A DNA stretch of 64,000 nucleotides from Formosimonas limnophila (GCF_014652675.1 NZ_BMZG01000005.1:62001-126000), one strand, 5' to 3'; positions 35,601-45,371 are shown, counted from the first letter of the stretch. A program made the numbers and translations. The notes: a model not told the origin generated them from the letters alone.

Positions 35601-35667
35601 GCTCAACACTTTCTCACTTAGTGTGGGATGAAAGCATGGCTTTCAGTCGCCCACCGTTCTTAAAAAA

Positions 35668-35687
35668 GGCGGGAACCCCGCCCCTAC
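35668..35687. repeat. Second REP-like palindrome ending in CCTAC
   Basis: GGCGGG-AAC-CCCGCC followed by CCTAC lies between hisH and hisA. It shares the form of the element at 31134 but not its stem sequence. Confidence 0.3.
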
Positions 35688-35700
35688 CTTTTGGCAAAAC

Positions 35701-36336
35701 TCACGGCTGCCAACCCGCAAAGTTACGATAAATTTGCAGCCCAAACGCACCGCTTTTTTCAGGGTGAAACTGCGTGGCGAAAACATTGTCCTGCGCCACA
35801 GCACAGGTAAAGTCCACCCCGTAAGTCGCATCGCCGACGCTCAAGCTCGTGGCACATTGTACATAATAACTATGGACAAAATAAAAGTAGGACTCGTCAG
35901 GCACACCCGCCCACAGCGGATGCGCGCGCATCTGGCGCACACGATTCCAGCCCATGTGCGGCACTTTGAGTTTCGCACCGTTGGCATCTGTCATGCCATC
36001 AATGGCAAAACGCACCACGGAACCTTCGAGCCAACCAAGCCCGTGCGAGTTGCCTTCTTCGGCTGCGCCAAATAGCATTTGCTCACCGACACAGACGCCA
36101 AGCAACGGTTTGTGTTTCGCGCTTTCTGTTAAGGCTTCGAGCAAGCCACTGGCGCGCAGATTGGCCATGCAGTCAGGCATAGCGCCTTGACCCGGCAAAA
36201 TCAGCTTATCCGCCGAGCGCACCACATCGGGCGAATCGGTGATGAGCACATTCACATCAGGCGCGGCGGTGCGCATCGCCTGCGCAACACTGCGCAAATT
36301 ACCCATCCCGTAGTCTAGAATTGCAATTGTCGTCAT
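35701..36336 (-). CDS. hisH: Imidazole glycerol phosphate synthase, glutaminase subunit
   Basis: A 211-aa class I glutamine amidotransferase that feeds ammonia to HisF. The start at 36336 gives [17 protein letters not shown]. The oxyanion turn [10 protein letters not shown], nucleophile GVCVGEQ (Cys) and catalytic His/Glu in TQFHPEKS are intact. The earlier in-frame ATG at 36351 adds five non-family residues. Confidence 0.95.
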   Translation of the reverse strand: MTTIAILDYGMGNLRSVAQAMRTAAPDVNVLITDSPDVVRSADKLILPGQGAMPDCMANLRASGLLEALTESAKHKPLLGVCVGEQMLFGAAEEGNSHGLGWLEGSVVRFAIDGMTDANGAKLKVPHMGWNRVRQMRAHPLWAGVPDESYFYFVHSYYVQCATSLSVGDATYGVDFTCAVAQDNVFATQFHPEKSGAFGLQIYRNFAGWQP

Positions 36337-36340
36337 AAAT

Positions 36341-36979
36341 TTAAAGCCCACCCAAAGCAGGCAACATCGTCTTCAGCCCTTCAACAATGAACTCCACCGC
36401 CACTGCCGCAACCAACAAACCCATAATTCGCGTCGCAATGTTAATCCCCGAACGCCCCATAACACGATTAATCGGCTCAGCTAACTGTAAAACCAGCCAA
36501 ACCAGCGCGGCCAAAACTACCCCACAGCCAATAATCACAGCGTAATCGCCCAGCCCTCGAGCTTTATCAGCATAAACAATCACGGTTGAAATTGCTCCTG
36601 GCCCTGTCAGCAGGGGAATGCCGAGCGGCACAACGCCGAGCGTAGATTTATGTTCTGCTTCATCCTGCTCTTCAGCAGTGGTTCGCGCGCCGCCCATTTG
36701 CGCATTCAACATCGCCAAAGACATCAACAAAATCAGTAAGCCTCCCGCCACTTGCAACGAAGCTGTTGAAATGCCAAAAAACTCTATGATTTGCTCACCC
36801 AGTAACACACAAATCGAAATGACTGCAACCACCGTAAGCGCTGCAGCGCGAATCGTGCGCTGTTTTTCCTTGCGCGTGTGTCCTTGCGTCAAGCTAATGA
36901 ACATCGGCAACACGCCCAATGGATTAACCAACGCCAGTAGTGCGATGAAAGTTTTGAATGGATCCACGAAGACCGCCAA
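36341..36979 (-). CDS. marC: MarC family integral membrane protein
   Basis: A 212-aa protein with six predicted membrane helices. MarC signatures are [20 protein letters not shown] and [15 protein letters not shown]. The function is unknown; it is not the multiple-antibiotic-resistance determinant its name suggests. It sits between hisB and hisH, a conserved position in this group. The frame opens with TTG at 36979. A GTG at 36967 is an equal candidate, and no ATG fits. Confidence 0.9.
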   Translation of the reverse strand: MAVFVDPFKTFIALLALVNPLGVLPMFISLTQGHTRKEKQRTIRAAALTVVAVISICVLLGEQIIEFFGISTASLQVAGGLLILLMSLAMLNAQMGGARTTAEEQDEAEHKSTLGVVPLGIPLLTGPGAISTVIVYADKARGLGDYAVIIGCGVVLAALVWLVLQLAEPINRVMGRSGINIATRIMGLLVAAVAVEFIVEGLKTMLPALGGL

Positions 36980-37015
36980 TCATTGATGTATTTTGTTTTG
37001 GAACAATCCTGAAAG

Positions 37016-37612
37016 TTAACCCACCAAGCTACCCTTAGTCGAGGCAATCGTTTCGGGGGCGCGAACATCAATCGTCAACGCCATGCGCAACGCTCGGCCA
37101 AAGGCTTTAAATACCGTTTCGATTTGATGATGGGCGTTCACACCGCGCAGATTGTCTATGTGCAAGCTCGCGCCCGCGTGATTGACAAAGCCACGAAAGA
37201 ACTCAATCGACAAATCCAAGTCAAAGTTACCGACCCGTGCTCGTGTAAAAGGCACATGAAACTCCAGCCCAGGACGCCCCGAAAAATCAATCACCACACG
37301 TGATAAAGCCTCATCGAGTGGCACATATGAGTGCCCATAACGCGTCAAACCTTTTTTATCACCAATCGCTTGCGCAATTGCTTGCCCGAGCGTGATGCCA
37401 ACATCTTCCACTGTGTGATGGTCGTCAATGTGCGTGTCACCCGTGGCTTGCACATTTAAATCAATCAAGCCATGACGCGCGATTTGGTCGAGCATGTGGT
37501 CGAGAAACGGCACACCCGAATTCAACTCAGATTTGCCAGTCCCATCAAGATTGAGGCTGATAGAAACCTGCGTTTCGGATGTGTTGCGAGTGACTTGAGC
37601 GATGCGAGACAT
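37016..37612 (-). CDS. hisB: Imidazoleglycerol-phosphate dehydratase
   Basis: A 198-aa monofunctional HisB for the sixth histidine step, without the phosphatase domain of the enterobacterial fusion. Metal-ligand signatures are [23 protein letters not shown] and [17 protein letters not shown]. It is 36 bases upstream of marC. Confidence 0.96.
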   Translation of the reverse strand: MSRIAQVTRNTSETQVSISLNLDGTGKSELNSGVPFLDHMLDQIARHGLIDLNVQATGDTHIDDHHTVEDVGITLGQAIAQAIGDKKGLTRYGHSYVPLDEALSRVVIDFSGRPGLEFHVPFTRARVGNFDLDLSIEFFRGFVNHAGASLHIDNLRGVNAHHQIETVFKAFGRALRMALTIDVRAPETIASTKGSLVG

Positions 37613-37769
37613 GGGATTTTTCCATTGAAATGATGCAAAGCGGTATTTTAATGGAATTTAAAGGATATGGGGCGGGTAAATCAAGCACCACATAGCTTTG
37701 TAAGAGCATCAAACTTGATTTTTAACATGATTGTGCGCCGCTTTATCATTGGCAAAACACGACATTAAG

Positions 37770-37806
37770 CGTAAAATAACCATATTAACTTTGTGGTTAT
37801 TTTACG
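37770..37806 (+). promoter_or_regulatory. Perfect 13-bp hairpin in the leader of the 60-aa membrane ORF
   Basis: CGTAAAATAACCA pairs exactly with TGGTTATTTTACG around 11 bases. It ends two bases before the GAGAGG-type ribosome site of the plus-strand ORF at 37818. No T run follows, so a leader or operator role fits better than termination. Confidence 0.55.
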
Positions 37807-37817
37807 AGAGGATTAAA

Positions 37818-38000
37818 ATGTTACTGTCATTTGTGATTCATATTTTAGTGAGTACTGTTTTGATGGGTATTGCATTCACCGCGGCATTGGTGATGGACTA
37901 TAAAACAGCGCAAGACCTTCTAATCGCTTTGGCGGCGGGTGTTTTACTGTCCATACCTATTTCATACAGCATCACCAAGCGTTTGCGCAGCCTCAAATAA
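37818..38000 (+). CDS. Small two-helix membrane protein, opposite to the his operon
   Basis: A 60-aa protein with two membrane helices (about 5-27 and 37-55) around a short charged loop (MDYKTAQD) and a basic tail. The start is supported by ACGAGAGGATTAAA directly upstream. It resembles small conserved proteobacterial membrane proteins whose function is unknown. It lies between hisC and hisB on the opposite strand and ends one base before the hisC stop, so it splits the his transcription unit in sequence though not necessarily in expression. Confidence 0.7.
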   Translation: MLLSFVIHILVSTVLMGIAFTAALVMDYKTAQDLLIALAAGVLLSIPISYSITKRLRSLK

Positions 38001-38001
38001 G

Positions 38002-39117
38002 TTACACCAACGTTCGTATCGCATCGATTAAGTTCTGATTTTCTTCCACCGAGCCAACCGTTAGACGCAAACAATAGCGCAGCATCGGATGTACGCGTGT
38101 CATGTTTTTGACCAAAACGCCGCGTGCTTTTAAGCCCTCAAACGCCGCATCAACGTCGGGAAAGCGCACCAAGACGAAATTGGCGTCACTGTCAAACACA
38201 TGCAAACCATGCATCGCGCGCAACGCCGTCATGAGTTCAGTTCGTGTACTGCGAATTTGCCTGGCTTGTTGTTCGAGCACCTCTGAATGCTGCAAAATAA
38301 AAGTCACCGCTGCTTCAGTCAGTACGTTGATGTTGTACGGCGGACGAACTTTATCCAACTCACCAATCACATCAGATCGCCCGACCATATAACCGAGGCG
38401 AACGCCAGCCAAGCCCAATTTGGACACCGTGCGCATAACGAGTAAATTCTCGAACTGAGCCAAATCATTCATCCACGTATACGACGCGAACGGTTGATAG
38501 GCCTCATCAATCACCACAAACGCCTGCCGCTGATGGGCCGCCTCAATCACCGCGACCATATCGGCGCGGTCAAACTGCGCGCCTGTTGGATTATTGGGAA
38601 ACGGCAAATAGACCAACGCAGGGCGATGCTCCTCAATCGCCATCACCATCGCCATCGGGTCAAGCTGAAAACCATTGTCGGTCTCGACTAAATCTACCTC
38701 AACATACTGCACATGATTGAGCAACGCCGACGCGCGATACATCACAAAGCTCGGCGCAGGTGCGAGTATCACTGGCCGCTCGTGGTGATTTTCAGCAGGT
38801 GTTTTGGACAACGCCATACTCAGCAAATGAATCAACTCGTCCGAGCCGTTGCCCAAAATCGTCGCAAAGCCATCAGGGATGTTTGCATATGTTTTCAGCG
38901 CATTTTGCAAACCGCTGTATGTCGGCACAGGATAGCGATTCAACGCTACCTCAGCTAAATGGGCGGCGAGTTGCTGTTTTAATTCGGCAGGTAACTCGTA
39001 CGGATTCTCCATCGCATCGAGCTTAATCAAACCCGATGCATCGGGCACGTGATATGCCGACATGGCGCGAACATCTGAGCGCAGATTATCGAGGAGGGAT
39101 TGAGGAGAAATGAGCAT
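38002..39117 (-). CDS. hisC: Histidinol-phosphate aminotransferase
   Basis: A 371-aa class I/II PLP aminotransferase. Signatures are LDAMENPY, NGSDELIHLL, FPNNPTGAQF, VVIDEAYQPFA and the PLP-lysine in TVSKLGLAGVRLGY. It makes histidinol phosphate from imidazole acetol phosphate. The upstream nuclease-like gene ends two bases before its ATG. Confidence 0.94.
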   Translation of the reverse strand: MLISPQSLLDNLRSDVRAMSAYHVPDASGLIKLDAMENPYELPAELKQQLAAHLAEVALNRYPVPTYSGLQNALKTYANIPDGFATILGNGSDELIHLLSMALSKTPAENHHERPVILAPAPSFVMYRASALLNHVQYVEVDLVETDNGFQLDPMAMVMAIEEHRPALVYLPFPNNPTGAQFDRADMVAVIEAAHQRQAFVVIDEAYQPFASYTWMNDLAQFENLLVMRTVSKLGLAGVRLGYMVGRSDVIGELDKVRPPYNINVLTEAAVTFILQHSEVLEQQARQIRSTRTELMTALRAMHGLHVFDSDANFVLVRFPDVDAAFEGLKARGVLVKNMTRVHPMLRYCLRLTVGSVEENQNLIDAIRTLV

Positions 39118-39119
39118 AT

Positions 39120-39575
39120 TTAATTTATTTCTTCGTATTTTTGTTTTTGGAGATCGAGCGTAATATGAAATGCAAATTGATAACTCAGTTCGTTTTTGAA
39201 GGCTCTAAGTTTATCTTTATCATGTTCTGGACTTTCACTAGAGGATGCTTTTTTAACTTCTATCACCAGTAAGTTATTGTCATTATTACCTCGATCGTGA
39301 ACGACAATATCAGGAAAAACTGTTTTTGCATCCAGTGCATCACTGGAAACATTTGAACAAACAGGTAGCCTCAACATTTTCGGATCGCAACCATTTCTGT
39401 TGTACTCACAATCAACATGGTGATTTGGAAAGTATTTTGCTAAATGAATTGCCAATTGATGCGTTAAACTTCTTTCACTTGAATTCACTGCCATCAGATG
39501 GTGATCATGTTGATACAGATCACCAATCGAGCTTTTAATTGCGAGTTCTACATAGCTCCGAGTTATAGGATACAT
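39120..39575 (-). CDS. PD-(D/E)XK nuclease-like hypothetical protein
   Basis: A 151-aa protein of unknown role. The C-terminal half has the spacing of a PD-(D/E)XK endonuclease core: VFPDIVVHDRG then LLVIEVKKAS. An upstream Glu (in HVDCEY) could be the helix ligand. The N-terminal half is helical with a SERSLTHQLAIHLAKYF segment, a pattern also seen in restriction-like and virus-type repair nucleases. It has a strong ribosome site (AAGGAG) and is two bases from hisC. The codons are AT-rich against the his genes, suggesting insertion. Confidence 0.6.
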   Translation of the reverse strand: MYPITRSYVELAIKSSIGDLYQHDHHLMAVNSSERSLTHQLAIHLAKYFPNHHVDCEYNRNGCDPKMLRLPVCSNVSSDALDAKTVFPDIVVHDRGNNDNNLLVIEVKKASSSESPEHDKDKLRAFKNELSYQFAFHITLDLQKQKYEEIN

Positions 39576-39607
39576 AACAACTCCTTCTTTTTAGCTCCGG
39601 CTCGCAG

Positions 39608-40030
39608 TTAATTACAAATAGTCTTCCATATATGCCAGTCAGCAGTTCCAAACGGGGCAATTTGAAATCTTGGATCCCAATCTTTACTTGATTGAGTCCG
39701 TTTGGTAAATGTTGTGCCTGGTTGCTGCATACAGGCGTATCCCTTTGTATAGTATTGAACACCACCATGTGGAAACGATTTCGCCACCGAAACCACCATT
39801 ACAGTAGTTGTTTCAATATTTTTATGCACAGAGTTAATGGAATCAATTTTATGCTCGTATTTACTTTCTGGGGCAATATAATATTTGAACATTCCCCCAC
39901 CTGAGCCTTTATAAGCTATCTCAACGACTGGCTCATAACCCGCCGACGGTTTATCTTGTAGTATGTTTTCCGAAATCGCCGCACAGCCAGTAAGAGACAG
40001 AACTAATATTATATAAAAAACTATACGCAT
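39608..40030 (-). CDS. Hypothetical lipoprotein
   Basis: A 140-aa protein with a clear lipoprotein signal: hydrophobic residues 4-14 and lipobox LTGC. The mature part is Lys/Tyr/Thr-rich with no recognised domain. It contains a Cys near each of GYACMQQ and KTICN that might pair. The ribosome site AAGG is nine bases before ATG. It forms an AT-rich pair with the nuclease-like gene, between hisD and hisC. Confidence 0.65.
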   Translation of the reverse strand: MRIVFYIILVLSLTGCAAISENILQDKPSAGYEPVVEIAYKGSGGGMFKYYIAPESKYEHKIDSINSVHKNIETTTVMVVSVAKSFPHGGVQYYTKGYACMQQPGTTFTKRTQSSKDWDPRFQIAPFGTADWHIWKTICN

Positions 40031-40108
40031 TTAATTTACCTTTTTAAAAAATCCGAAAACCAATAAACAGCTTTCACACATTACTACCTGCTCAAGCCCC
40101 CCCCCCAC

Positions 40109-41422
40109 TTACTTCAACCGCATCTCAGCACTTCTCGCATGTGCCGTTAAACCCTCACCATGCGCCAGTGTCGAGGCGATTTTGCCGAGGGTTTGTGCGC
40201 CTGCCTCAGACACGTGAATAATCGATGAGCGTTTTTGAAAGTCGTACACGCCGAGCGGTGAGGAAAATCGCGCTGTGCCTGAAGTCGGCAGGACGTGATT
40301 TGGGCCTGCGCAGTAGTCGCCGAGTGACTCAGACGTGTACGCGCCCATAAATATCGCACCTGCGTGGCGGATTTTTTTCGCCCATTCGTCTGGATTAAGC
40401 GCAGAGATTTCGAGATGTTCTGGCGCGATGGTGTTGGCGATGTCGCATGCCTCATCCATGCTGCGTGTGAGAATGAGCGCGCCGCGGTTTTGCAACGATG
40501 TACGGATCACTTCTGCACGTGGCATATCGCTAATCAATCGGTCAATCGAATATTGTACCGCACGGATGTATTCAGCATCGGGGCAAAGCAAAATCGACTG
40601 CGCAAGTTCATCGTGCTCGGCCTGAGAGAATAAATCCATCGCGACCCAATCAGGATCGGTCGTACCGTCAGCGATGACGAGAATCTCAGATGGGCCTGCA
40701 ATCATGTCAATACCTACTTGGCCAAACACACGCCGTTTGGCTTCGGCGACGTAGGCATTGCCTGGGCCGACGATTTTGTCGACACGCGGAATCGTGACAG
40801 TACCGTACGCCAGAGCAGCGACCGCTTGTGCGCCGCCGATGGTGAACACCTGCGTCACGCCCGCAATGTACGCAGCGGCAAGCACGAGCGGATTGCGCAC
40901 GCCGTCGGGTGTGGGAACCACCATGATGATTTGCTCGACGCCTGCGACGTGTGCGGGTATGGCGTTCATAAGGACGGATGAGGGGTAAGCGGCTTTGCCA
41001 CCAGGTACGTAAATCCCAACACGGTCCAGCGGTGTGACTTTTTGACCAAGCACCGTGCCGTCGGATTCGGTGTATTGCCACGAGTTACCCGATTCGCGAT
41101 CTTGCGCTTCGTGATAACTTCTGACGCGTGCCGCCGCAGCCTGTAGTGCTTCGCGTGGTGCAACGTCGAGGCTGTCGAATGCTTGCTTTAGGTCTGCTTG
41201 ACTGAGGGTCAAATCCGCCATCGACTGCGCTGTGATGCGGTCAAAACGATTGGTATATTCGATGACAGCCACATCGCCACGCGAACGAACGGCGGTGATG
41301 ATTTCGCTCACCGCCGCACCAACACGCTCGTCAGTGGAGTCGTCGAAAGCGAGGCGGGTTTTGAGCTGTTGGTCAAAATCGGCGGCGGTAGTTTTGAGGA
41401 GTGGAATGTGTACTGAGGTCAT
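40109..41422 (-). CDS. hisD: Histidinol dehydrogenase
   Basis: A 437-aa zinc- and NAD-dependent enzyme of the last two histidine steps. [21 protein letters not shown], the [14 protein letters not shown] signature, [11 protein letters not shown] and [17 protein letters not shown] are present. A run of ten G residues on the coding strand lies two bases after the stop. Confidence 0.96.
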   Translation of the reverse strand: MTSVHIPLLKTTAADFDQQLKTRLAFDDSTDERVGAAVSEIITAVRSRGDVAVIEYTNRFDRITAQSMADLTLSQADLKQAFDSLDVAPREALQAAAARVRSYHEAQDRESGNSWQYTESDGTVLGQKVTPLDRVGIYVPGGKAAYPSSVLMNAIPAHVAGVEQIIMVVPTPDGVRNPLVLAAAYIAGVTQVFTIGGAQAVAALAYGTVTIPRVDKIVGPGNAYVAEAKRRVFGQVGIDMIAGPSEILVIADGTTDPDWVAMDLFSQAEHDELAQSILLCPDAEYIRAVQYSIDRLISDMPRAEVIRTSLQNRGALILTRSMDEACDIANTIAPEHLEISALNPDEWAKKIRHAGAIFMGAYTSESLGDYCAGPNHVLPTSGTARFSSPLGVYDFQKRSSIIHVSEAGAQTLGKIASTLAHGEGLTAHARSAEMRLK

Positions 41423-41481
41423 AATTTCGTTGATTATTAAATTTTTGCGTGGGTCGAAGAGACAGTCGCATGATAAAAAGT

Positions 41482-42000
41482 TTAATTTGATAACTGTTGC
41501 TTAATGTCGAGGGCACTCATGACAGTTGCATACTCGCCTTGCAAGTTGGCCAATGCGATGTCATGAACTTCTTGTGCGGTTCGTTGACGCCCCGAACAAT
41601 CAGATTTGGCAAAAGTAAAACAAGCATCCGCAGCGACATAGACGTTAAATCCCAAATTTCCCGCTGTCCTTACGCTGGCTTCAACTGAGTTTTCGGTGCT
41701 CACCCCCGCGATAATCAACTGATTAATGCCACGAACGTGTAACCAACGCTCCAAACCCGACCGGATAAAAACATCTGGCACATTTTTCTCAACCACATGT
41801 TCGTGCGGCAAAGGTGACAGCGCCTCTTGAAACTCTGCCCCCGCTTGCCCTGGCCAAAAGCTTGAGCCAACCGTGCGCGAAATATGCCGCACATGCACAA
41901 TGGGAAATGACTGAGCGCGTGACCATTGCACCAAATCCAGCACTGGTGATTGCATTCCCTTTTGCATGTCGATAATGATTAGGGCGAGTTTGGCTTGCAT
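41482..42000 (-). CDS. Isochorismatase-family (cysteine hydrolase fold) protein
   Basis: A 172-aa alpha/beta hydrolase of the isochorismatase superfamily. The catalytic Asp is in LIIIDMQKG and the Lys in [10 protein letters not shown]. At the nucleophile position the usual T-x-x-CV-E is [10 protein letters not shown], so Cys is replaced by Ser. Related proteins without the Cys include hydrolases using other chemistry, so activity is uncertain. It sits between hisG and hisD in the his direction, with no functional link apparent. Confidence 0.8.
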   Translation of the reverse strand: MQAKLALIIIDMQKGMQSPVLDLVQWSRAQSFPIVHVRHISRTVGSSFWPGQAGAEFQEALSPLPHEHVVEKNVPDVFIRSGLERWLHVRGINQLIIAGVSTENSVEASVRTAGNLGFNVYVAADACFTFAKSDCSGRQRTAQEVHDIALANLQGEYATVMSALDIKQQLSN

Positions 42001-42108
42001 AATTAACTCTCGATTTAAGTCATTGATGGCAAAGGCAATTTCGTCATTTTGTCTATAAGATATTGGGGCTTAATAATAAACCAAAGCAAAAAACCAGCAC
42101 CTATTTAA

Positions 42109-42744
42109 TTATCCCACTGCCGCCTCAAACGCCGCTAATATCGGTCGTAGCCGCGTGGCTTTCAACTTCAACGATGCTTGATTGACAATCAAGCGTGATG
42201 AAATATCGCAGATGTGTTCAACTTCCAACAAATTATTCGCGCGCAGCGTACCTCCCGTGCTGACCAAGTCAACAATGGCGTCACCCAAACCAACCAATGG
42301 GCCAAGTTCCATCGAACCATAGAGTTTGATTAAATCGACGTGCATGCCTTTGGCAGCGAAATGCTGTTTGGCGGTTTCGACATATTTGGTGACGACGCGG
42401 ATGCGTGCGCCGCTTTTAACAGCAGCTTCGTAGTCAAAACCGTTTTGCACGGCGACGGACATGCGGCATTTGGCGATTTGTAGGTCAATCGGGCTGTATA
42501 AGCCCTCTAAACCTGATTCGAGTAAAGTGTCTTTGCCCGCGACGCCAAAATCCGCCGCACCGTAGCGCACGTAGGTCGGTACGTCGGAGGCGCGCACGAT
42601 GATGACTCGCAGAGCGGCATCATTGGTAGGCAAAATCAGCTTACGTGAAGCTTCGGGGTCTTCAAGCACTTCGATGCCTGCGGCGCGCAGCATGGGTAAG
42701 GTTTCGGTGAAAATTCGGCCTTTGGATAACGCTAATGTGAGCAT
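42109..42744 (-). CDS. hisG: ATP phosphoribosyltransferase, short form
   Basis: A 211-aa HisG that starts histidine synthesis from ATP and PRPP. Typical parts are [23 protein letters not shown] and [14 protein letters not shown], the PRPP site. It lacks the C-terminal regulatory domain and so should need HisZ, which is not in this window. It heads the his block. Confidence 0.95.
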   Translation of the reverse strand: MLTLALSKGRIFTETLPMLRAAGIEVLEDPEASRKLILPTNDAALRVIIVRASDVPTYVRYGAADFGVAGKDTLLESGLEGLYSPIDLQIAKCRMSVAVQNGFDYEAAVKSGARIRVVTKYVETAKQHFAAKGMHVDLIKLYGSMELGPLVGLGDAIVDLVSTGGTLRANNLLEVEHICDISSRLIVNQASLKLKATRLRPILAAFEAAVG

Positions 42745-42917
42745 GGTGGTTCGCTGGTTGTGTATTGGTTTCGCGTCATGCGGCGACGCAACAAGGGTAA
42801 AATTATCCCATGAAATGCCGATTGGCGGGCGGTGATTTGAGCAGGCGATGCACCCGATGCGGGATGAAGGGAATTTGGGTTATGATGCGTGGTCATTCAC
42901 ACCAGTTATAGACTTTT

Positions 42918-43787
42918 ATGAACACTCGCATTTTAAATATTCACGGAAAAAACGCGCCGCTGCACATTTGGCAACCCGCGCATGAAACGAGTCAAGTGCC
43001 GCTGCATTTCGCGCATGGCAATGGATTTCCCGCAGGGACTTATACAGCGATGTTGCGTGAGTAGGCACACGAGTGCACAGTTTATGCGACGGAGCATCGC
43101 GCGGTTTGGACAGGCGTGGGTACACCACCCTCACGGTTTTCGTGGGATCATGCGGCGGATGACATGATTACGGCGATTGAGCAAATCTCGCCCTCGGGAG
43201 TGATTGGCGTGGGGCATTCGTTGGGCGGTGTGATGACGCTGTTAGCGGCAGCGAAGCGGCCTGATTTGTTTCGGCAAATTGTTTTGATAGAGCCTGTGAT
43301 GTTTCCAACACGGGCGTTTGTGCAAATGGGCTGGATGCCGATGTGGTTGCGAGAACGACTATTCAGCGTGGCCAAACGCACAGTGCGCCGACGTGCGCAC
43401 TGGTCATCGCACGATGAATTTGTCGATTATCACATTGATAAAGCTCCGTTTCTCGGGATTTCGCGCGAGGTGATGATGGATTATGCGCAGCATGGATTGC
43501 GTCCGCATGGCGATGCGTGGCAGCACAGTTTTCCAACGAGCTGGGAAGCGCATATTTTCCGAACACCCGCTTACGTGTGGGGTGCTGTGGCAAAGTTGTC
43601 CGTACCGTGCACCATTTTTCGCGCCGAGCAAAGTAATTGGGTTCCAGACGTTTCGTGGCAAAAATGGAAAAAGATGCGCCCCGACTATCCGATCAGCGTG
43701 TTGCCGAAATTAGGGCACATGGCGCCGCTGCAAAATCCATCGGCAGTCGCGCAAGCGGTATTGGAAAAAATTCAGAGCGTCTCATAG
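42918..43787 (+). pseudogene. Alpha/beta hydrolase interrupted by one amber codon
   Basis: One continuous frame runs from ATG 42918 to the stop at 43787 apart from a TAG at 43062-43064 (codon 49). Upstream of it HFAHGNGFPAGTY carries the oxyanion-hole HG motif. Downstream VGVGHSLGG-type elbow (GVGHSLGGVM), an acid region and the catalytic His in PKLGHMAPL are intact. Without the stop it would be a normal 289-residue hydrolase. A GTG at 43116 could start only the C-terminal part. Only one base is needed to restore the gene, so it is a recent lesion, a sequencing error, or a suppressed codon. Confidence 0.75.
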
Positions 43788-43799
43788 CGTTTACCCATA

Positions 43800-43827
43800 A
43801 AAAATGGCGGGATGACCCGCCATTTTT
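43800..43827. terminator. Bidirectional terminator between the hydrolase pseudogene and the PhnA-type gene
   Basis: AAAAATGGCGGG pairs with CCCGCCATTTTT around ATGA. It lies between convergent genes. Confidence 0.85.
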
Positions 43828-44162
43828 CACGCCTTTTTCAAGAACTCCGATTTGAGCGACAATGCCACACCATCGACTTTGCAATCAATGTCATGGTCGC
43901 CTTCAACGATGCGGATGTTTTTCACTTTTGTGCCTTTTTTGATGACGATGGATGAGCCTTTAACTTTAAGGTCTTTGGTGAGAATCACGGAGTCGCCGTC
44001 AACCAGTACATTACCATTCGCATCTTTCACCACACGCACTTCATCACTGGTGGGCGCGTCTGCTGCTGACCATTCGTGGCCACAATCAGCGCAGATGAGC
44101 ATTTCACCGTCTGGGTAAGTATTCGACATGTGACAAACAGGACAAGCAGGTAGTGTACTCAT
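43827..44162 (-). CDS. PhnA/YjdM family zinc-ribbon protein
   Basis: A 111-aa protein. The N-terminal zinc ribbon reads CPVCHMSNTYPDGEMLICADCGHEW. The C-terminal SH3-like domain has VKDANGNVLVDGDSVILTKDLKVKG, the YjdM signature. The name PhnA comes from an old link to alkylphosphonate use that is not supported biochemically. The start at 44162 gives the standard N-terminus; further in-frame ATGs lie at 44171 and 44213. Confidence 0.88.
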   Translation of the reverse strand: MSTLPACPVCHMSNTYPDGEMLICADCGHEWSAADAPTSDEVRVVKDANGNVLVDGDSVILTKDLKVKGSSIVIKKGTKVKNIRIVEGDHDIDCKVDGVALSLKSEFLKKA

Positions 44163-44293
44163 GGTTTTCATCCAAAAAATAAAACCGCATTGTAGCGCGT
44201 CATGCACAGTCAATGCGGTTTTGGTGAAAACAAATATGCTTAAAGCATATGACTCACTAATATTAAATACAGAGTCAACAGTGAGAACTCCGA

Positions 44294-44713
44294 TTACTGC
44301 TCCATCGGTTTTTCACAATTAATCATCCACGACACACCGAACTGATCATACGTCATGCCAAATCGCTTGGCCCAAAACGTTTCCTCCAGCGGCATCACAA
44401 CACGACCACCATCTGCCAACACGGAAAAAATACGCTCAGCTTCAGACTCATCATAGATATTGACCGCCATCATCACACCCGTCATGTTTTCGTATTGCCC
44501 TGTGTGCGTATCGCCGCCCATGAGAACTTGATCACCATTGATGACCATGCGGGCGTGCATGACTTTGTCTTTCATATCAGCGGGCATTTCATCGGCCATC
44601 GGCGATTCGCCATTGGTCAGCATCATGAGGATTTCGCCCCCAAGGTGCTTTTGGTAGTAGGCAAAGGCTTCACGGCAATTGCCATCAAAGCTCAGATATG
44701 CATTGATTTTCAT
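44294..44713 (-). CDS. VOC family protein (PhnB/glyoxalase-like)
   Basis: A 139-aa protein of the 3-demethylubiquinone-like VOC group. It shows the paired beta-alpha-beta-beta-beta units, with INAYLSFDGNCREAFAYYQKHLGG at the start and DGGRVVMPLEETFWAKRFGMTYDQFG at the end. PhnB-type members lack known activity. It is 20 bases downstream of an SRPBCC gene on the same strand, a common pairing. Confidence 0.85.
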   Translation of the reverse strand: MKINAYLSFDGNCREAFAYYQKHLGGEILMMLTNGESPMADEMPADMKDKVMHARMVINGDQVLMGGDTHTGQYENMTGVMMAVNIYDESEAERIFSVLADGGRVVMPLEETFWAKRFGMTYDQFGVSWMINCEKPMEQ

Positions 44714-44732
44714 GATGTCTCCTGTGTATTAA

Positions 44733-45272
44733 TTAAATGGATTGTTTCGCTTTTTCTGCTGCGTTTTTTAAGTTTGTCAGCCCCGTTTCAAACTGCGTGC
44801 CAATCATTTTATCCATATTTATGAATAAACCCATGACTTTTGATATCAGCGGACTCGGGCCGTACATGGCCCACGCGACTTCGGTGTTATCGCCTTGCTG
44901 CGTGAGTGTAAACTCTGCGATGTTATTCGCGGCGAAGGGCTTGATGAACTGCAAGGCGATTTTGATGAACGAGTGAGGCGTAGACTCGAGAATCGTCATA
45001 TTGCCTTGCCCCATATTTTTATTGCCCTGCCACGCATAGTGCGCGCCCACACCCATGTCAGGACCGCTGTATGAGCGCGTGAGATTGGGGGCAATATTTT
45101 CCCAAGGCGACCAGTGCGTCCACTGGTGAAAATCATTGATGTAGGCAAACACAGTCGCAGATTCAGCATGGATAAGGATTTTTCGCTCAACACGAAACGA
45201 ATTCGGCTTGCGCGAGGCCAGAATCAGCACCGCAACAACAGCGAGAATAATCAAAATAAGCAACCATTTCAT
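44733..45272 (-). CDS. SRPBCC family protein with N-terminal membrane anchor
   Basis: A 179-aa protein: one membrane helix (3-20) followed by a START/Bet v1-like domain (about 28-175) with FRVERKILIHAESATVFAYINDFHQW and WAMYGPSPLISKVMGL. Such proteins bind hydrophobic ligands. No specific function can be read. It probably forms a two-gene unit with the VOC gene. Confidence 0.82.
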   Translation of the reverse strand: MKWLLILIILAVVAVLILASRKPNSFRVERKILIHAESATVFAYINDFHQWTHWSPWENIAPNLTRSYSGPDMGVGAHYAWQGNKNMGQGNMTILESTPHSFIKIALQFIKPFAANNIAEFTLTQQGDNTEVAWAMYGPSPLISKVMGLFINMDKMIGTQFETGLTNLKNAAEKAKQSI

Positions 45273-45371
45273 GGCACGCTCCTATAAAAAAGACAGAGAG
45301 TCATTTTGCCCCAAATCCATTCGTCGCGCCATCAAAAAGCCATCAATCAAAATACCCTTTCACATAATTAT

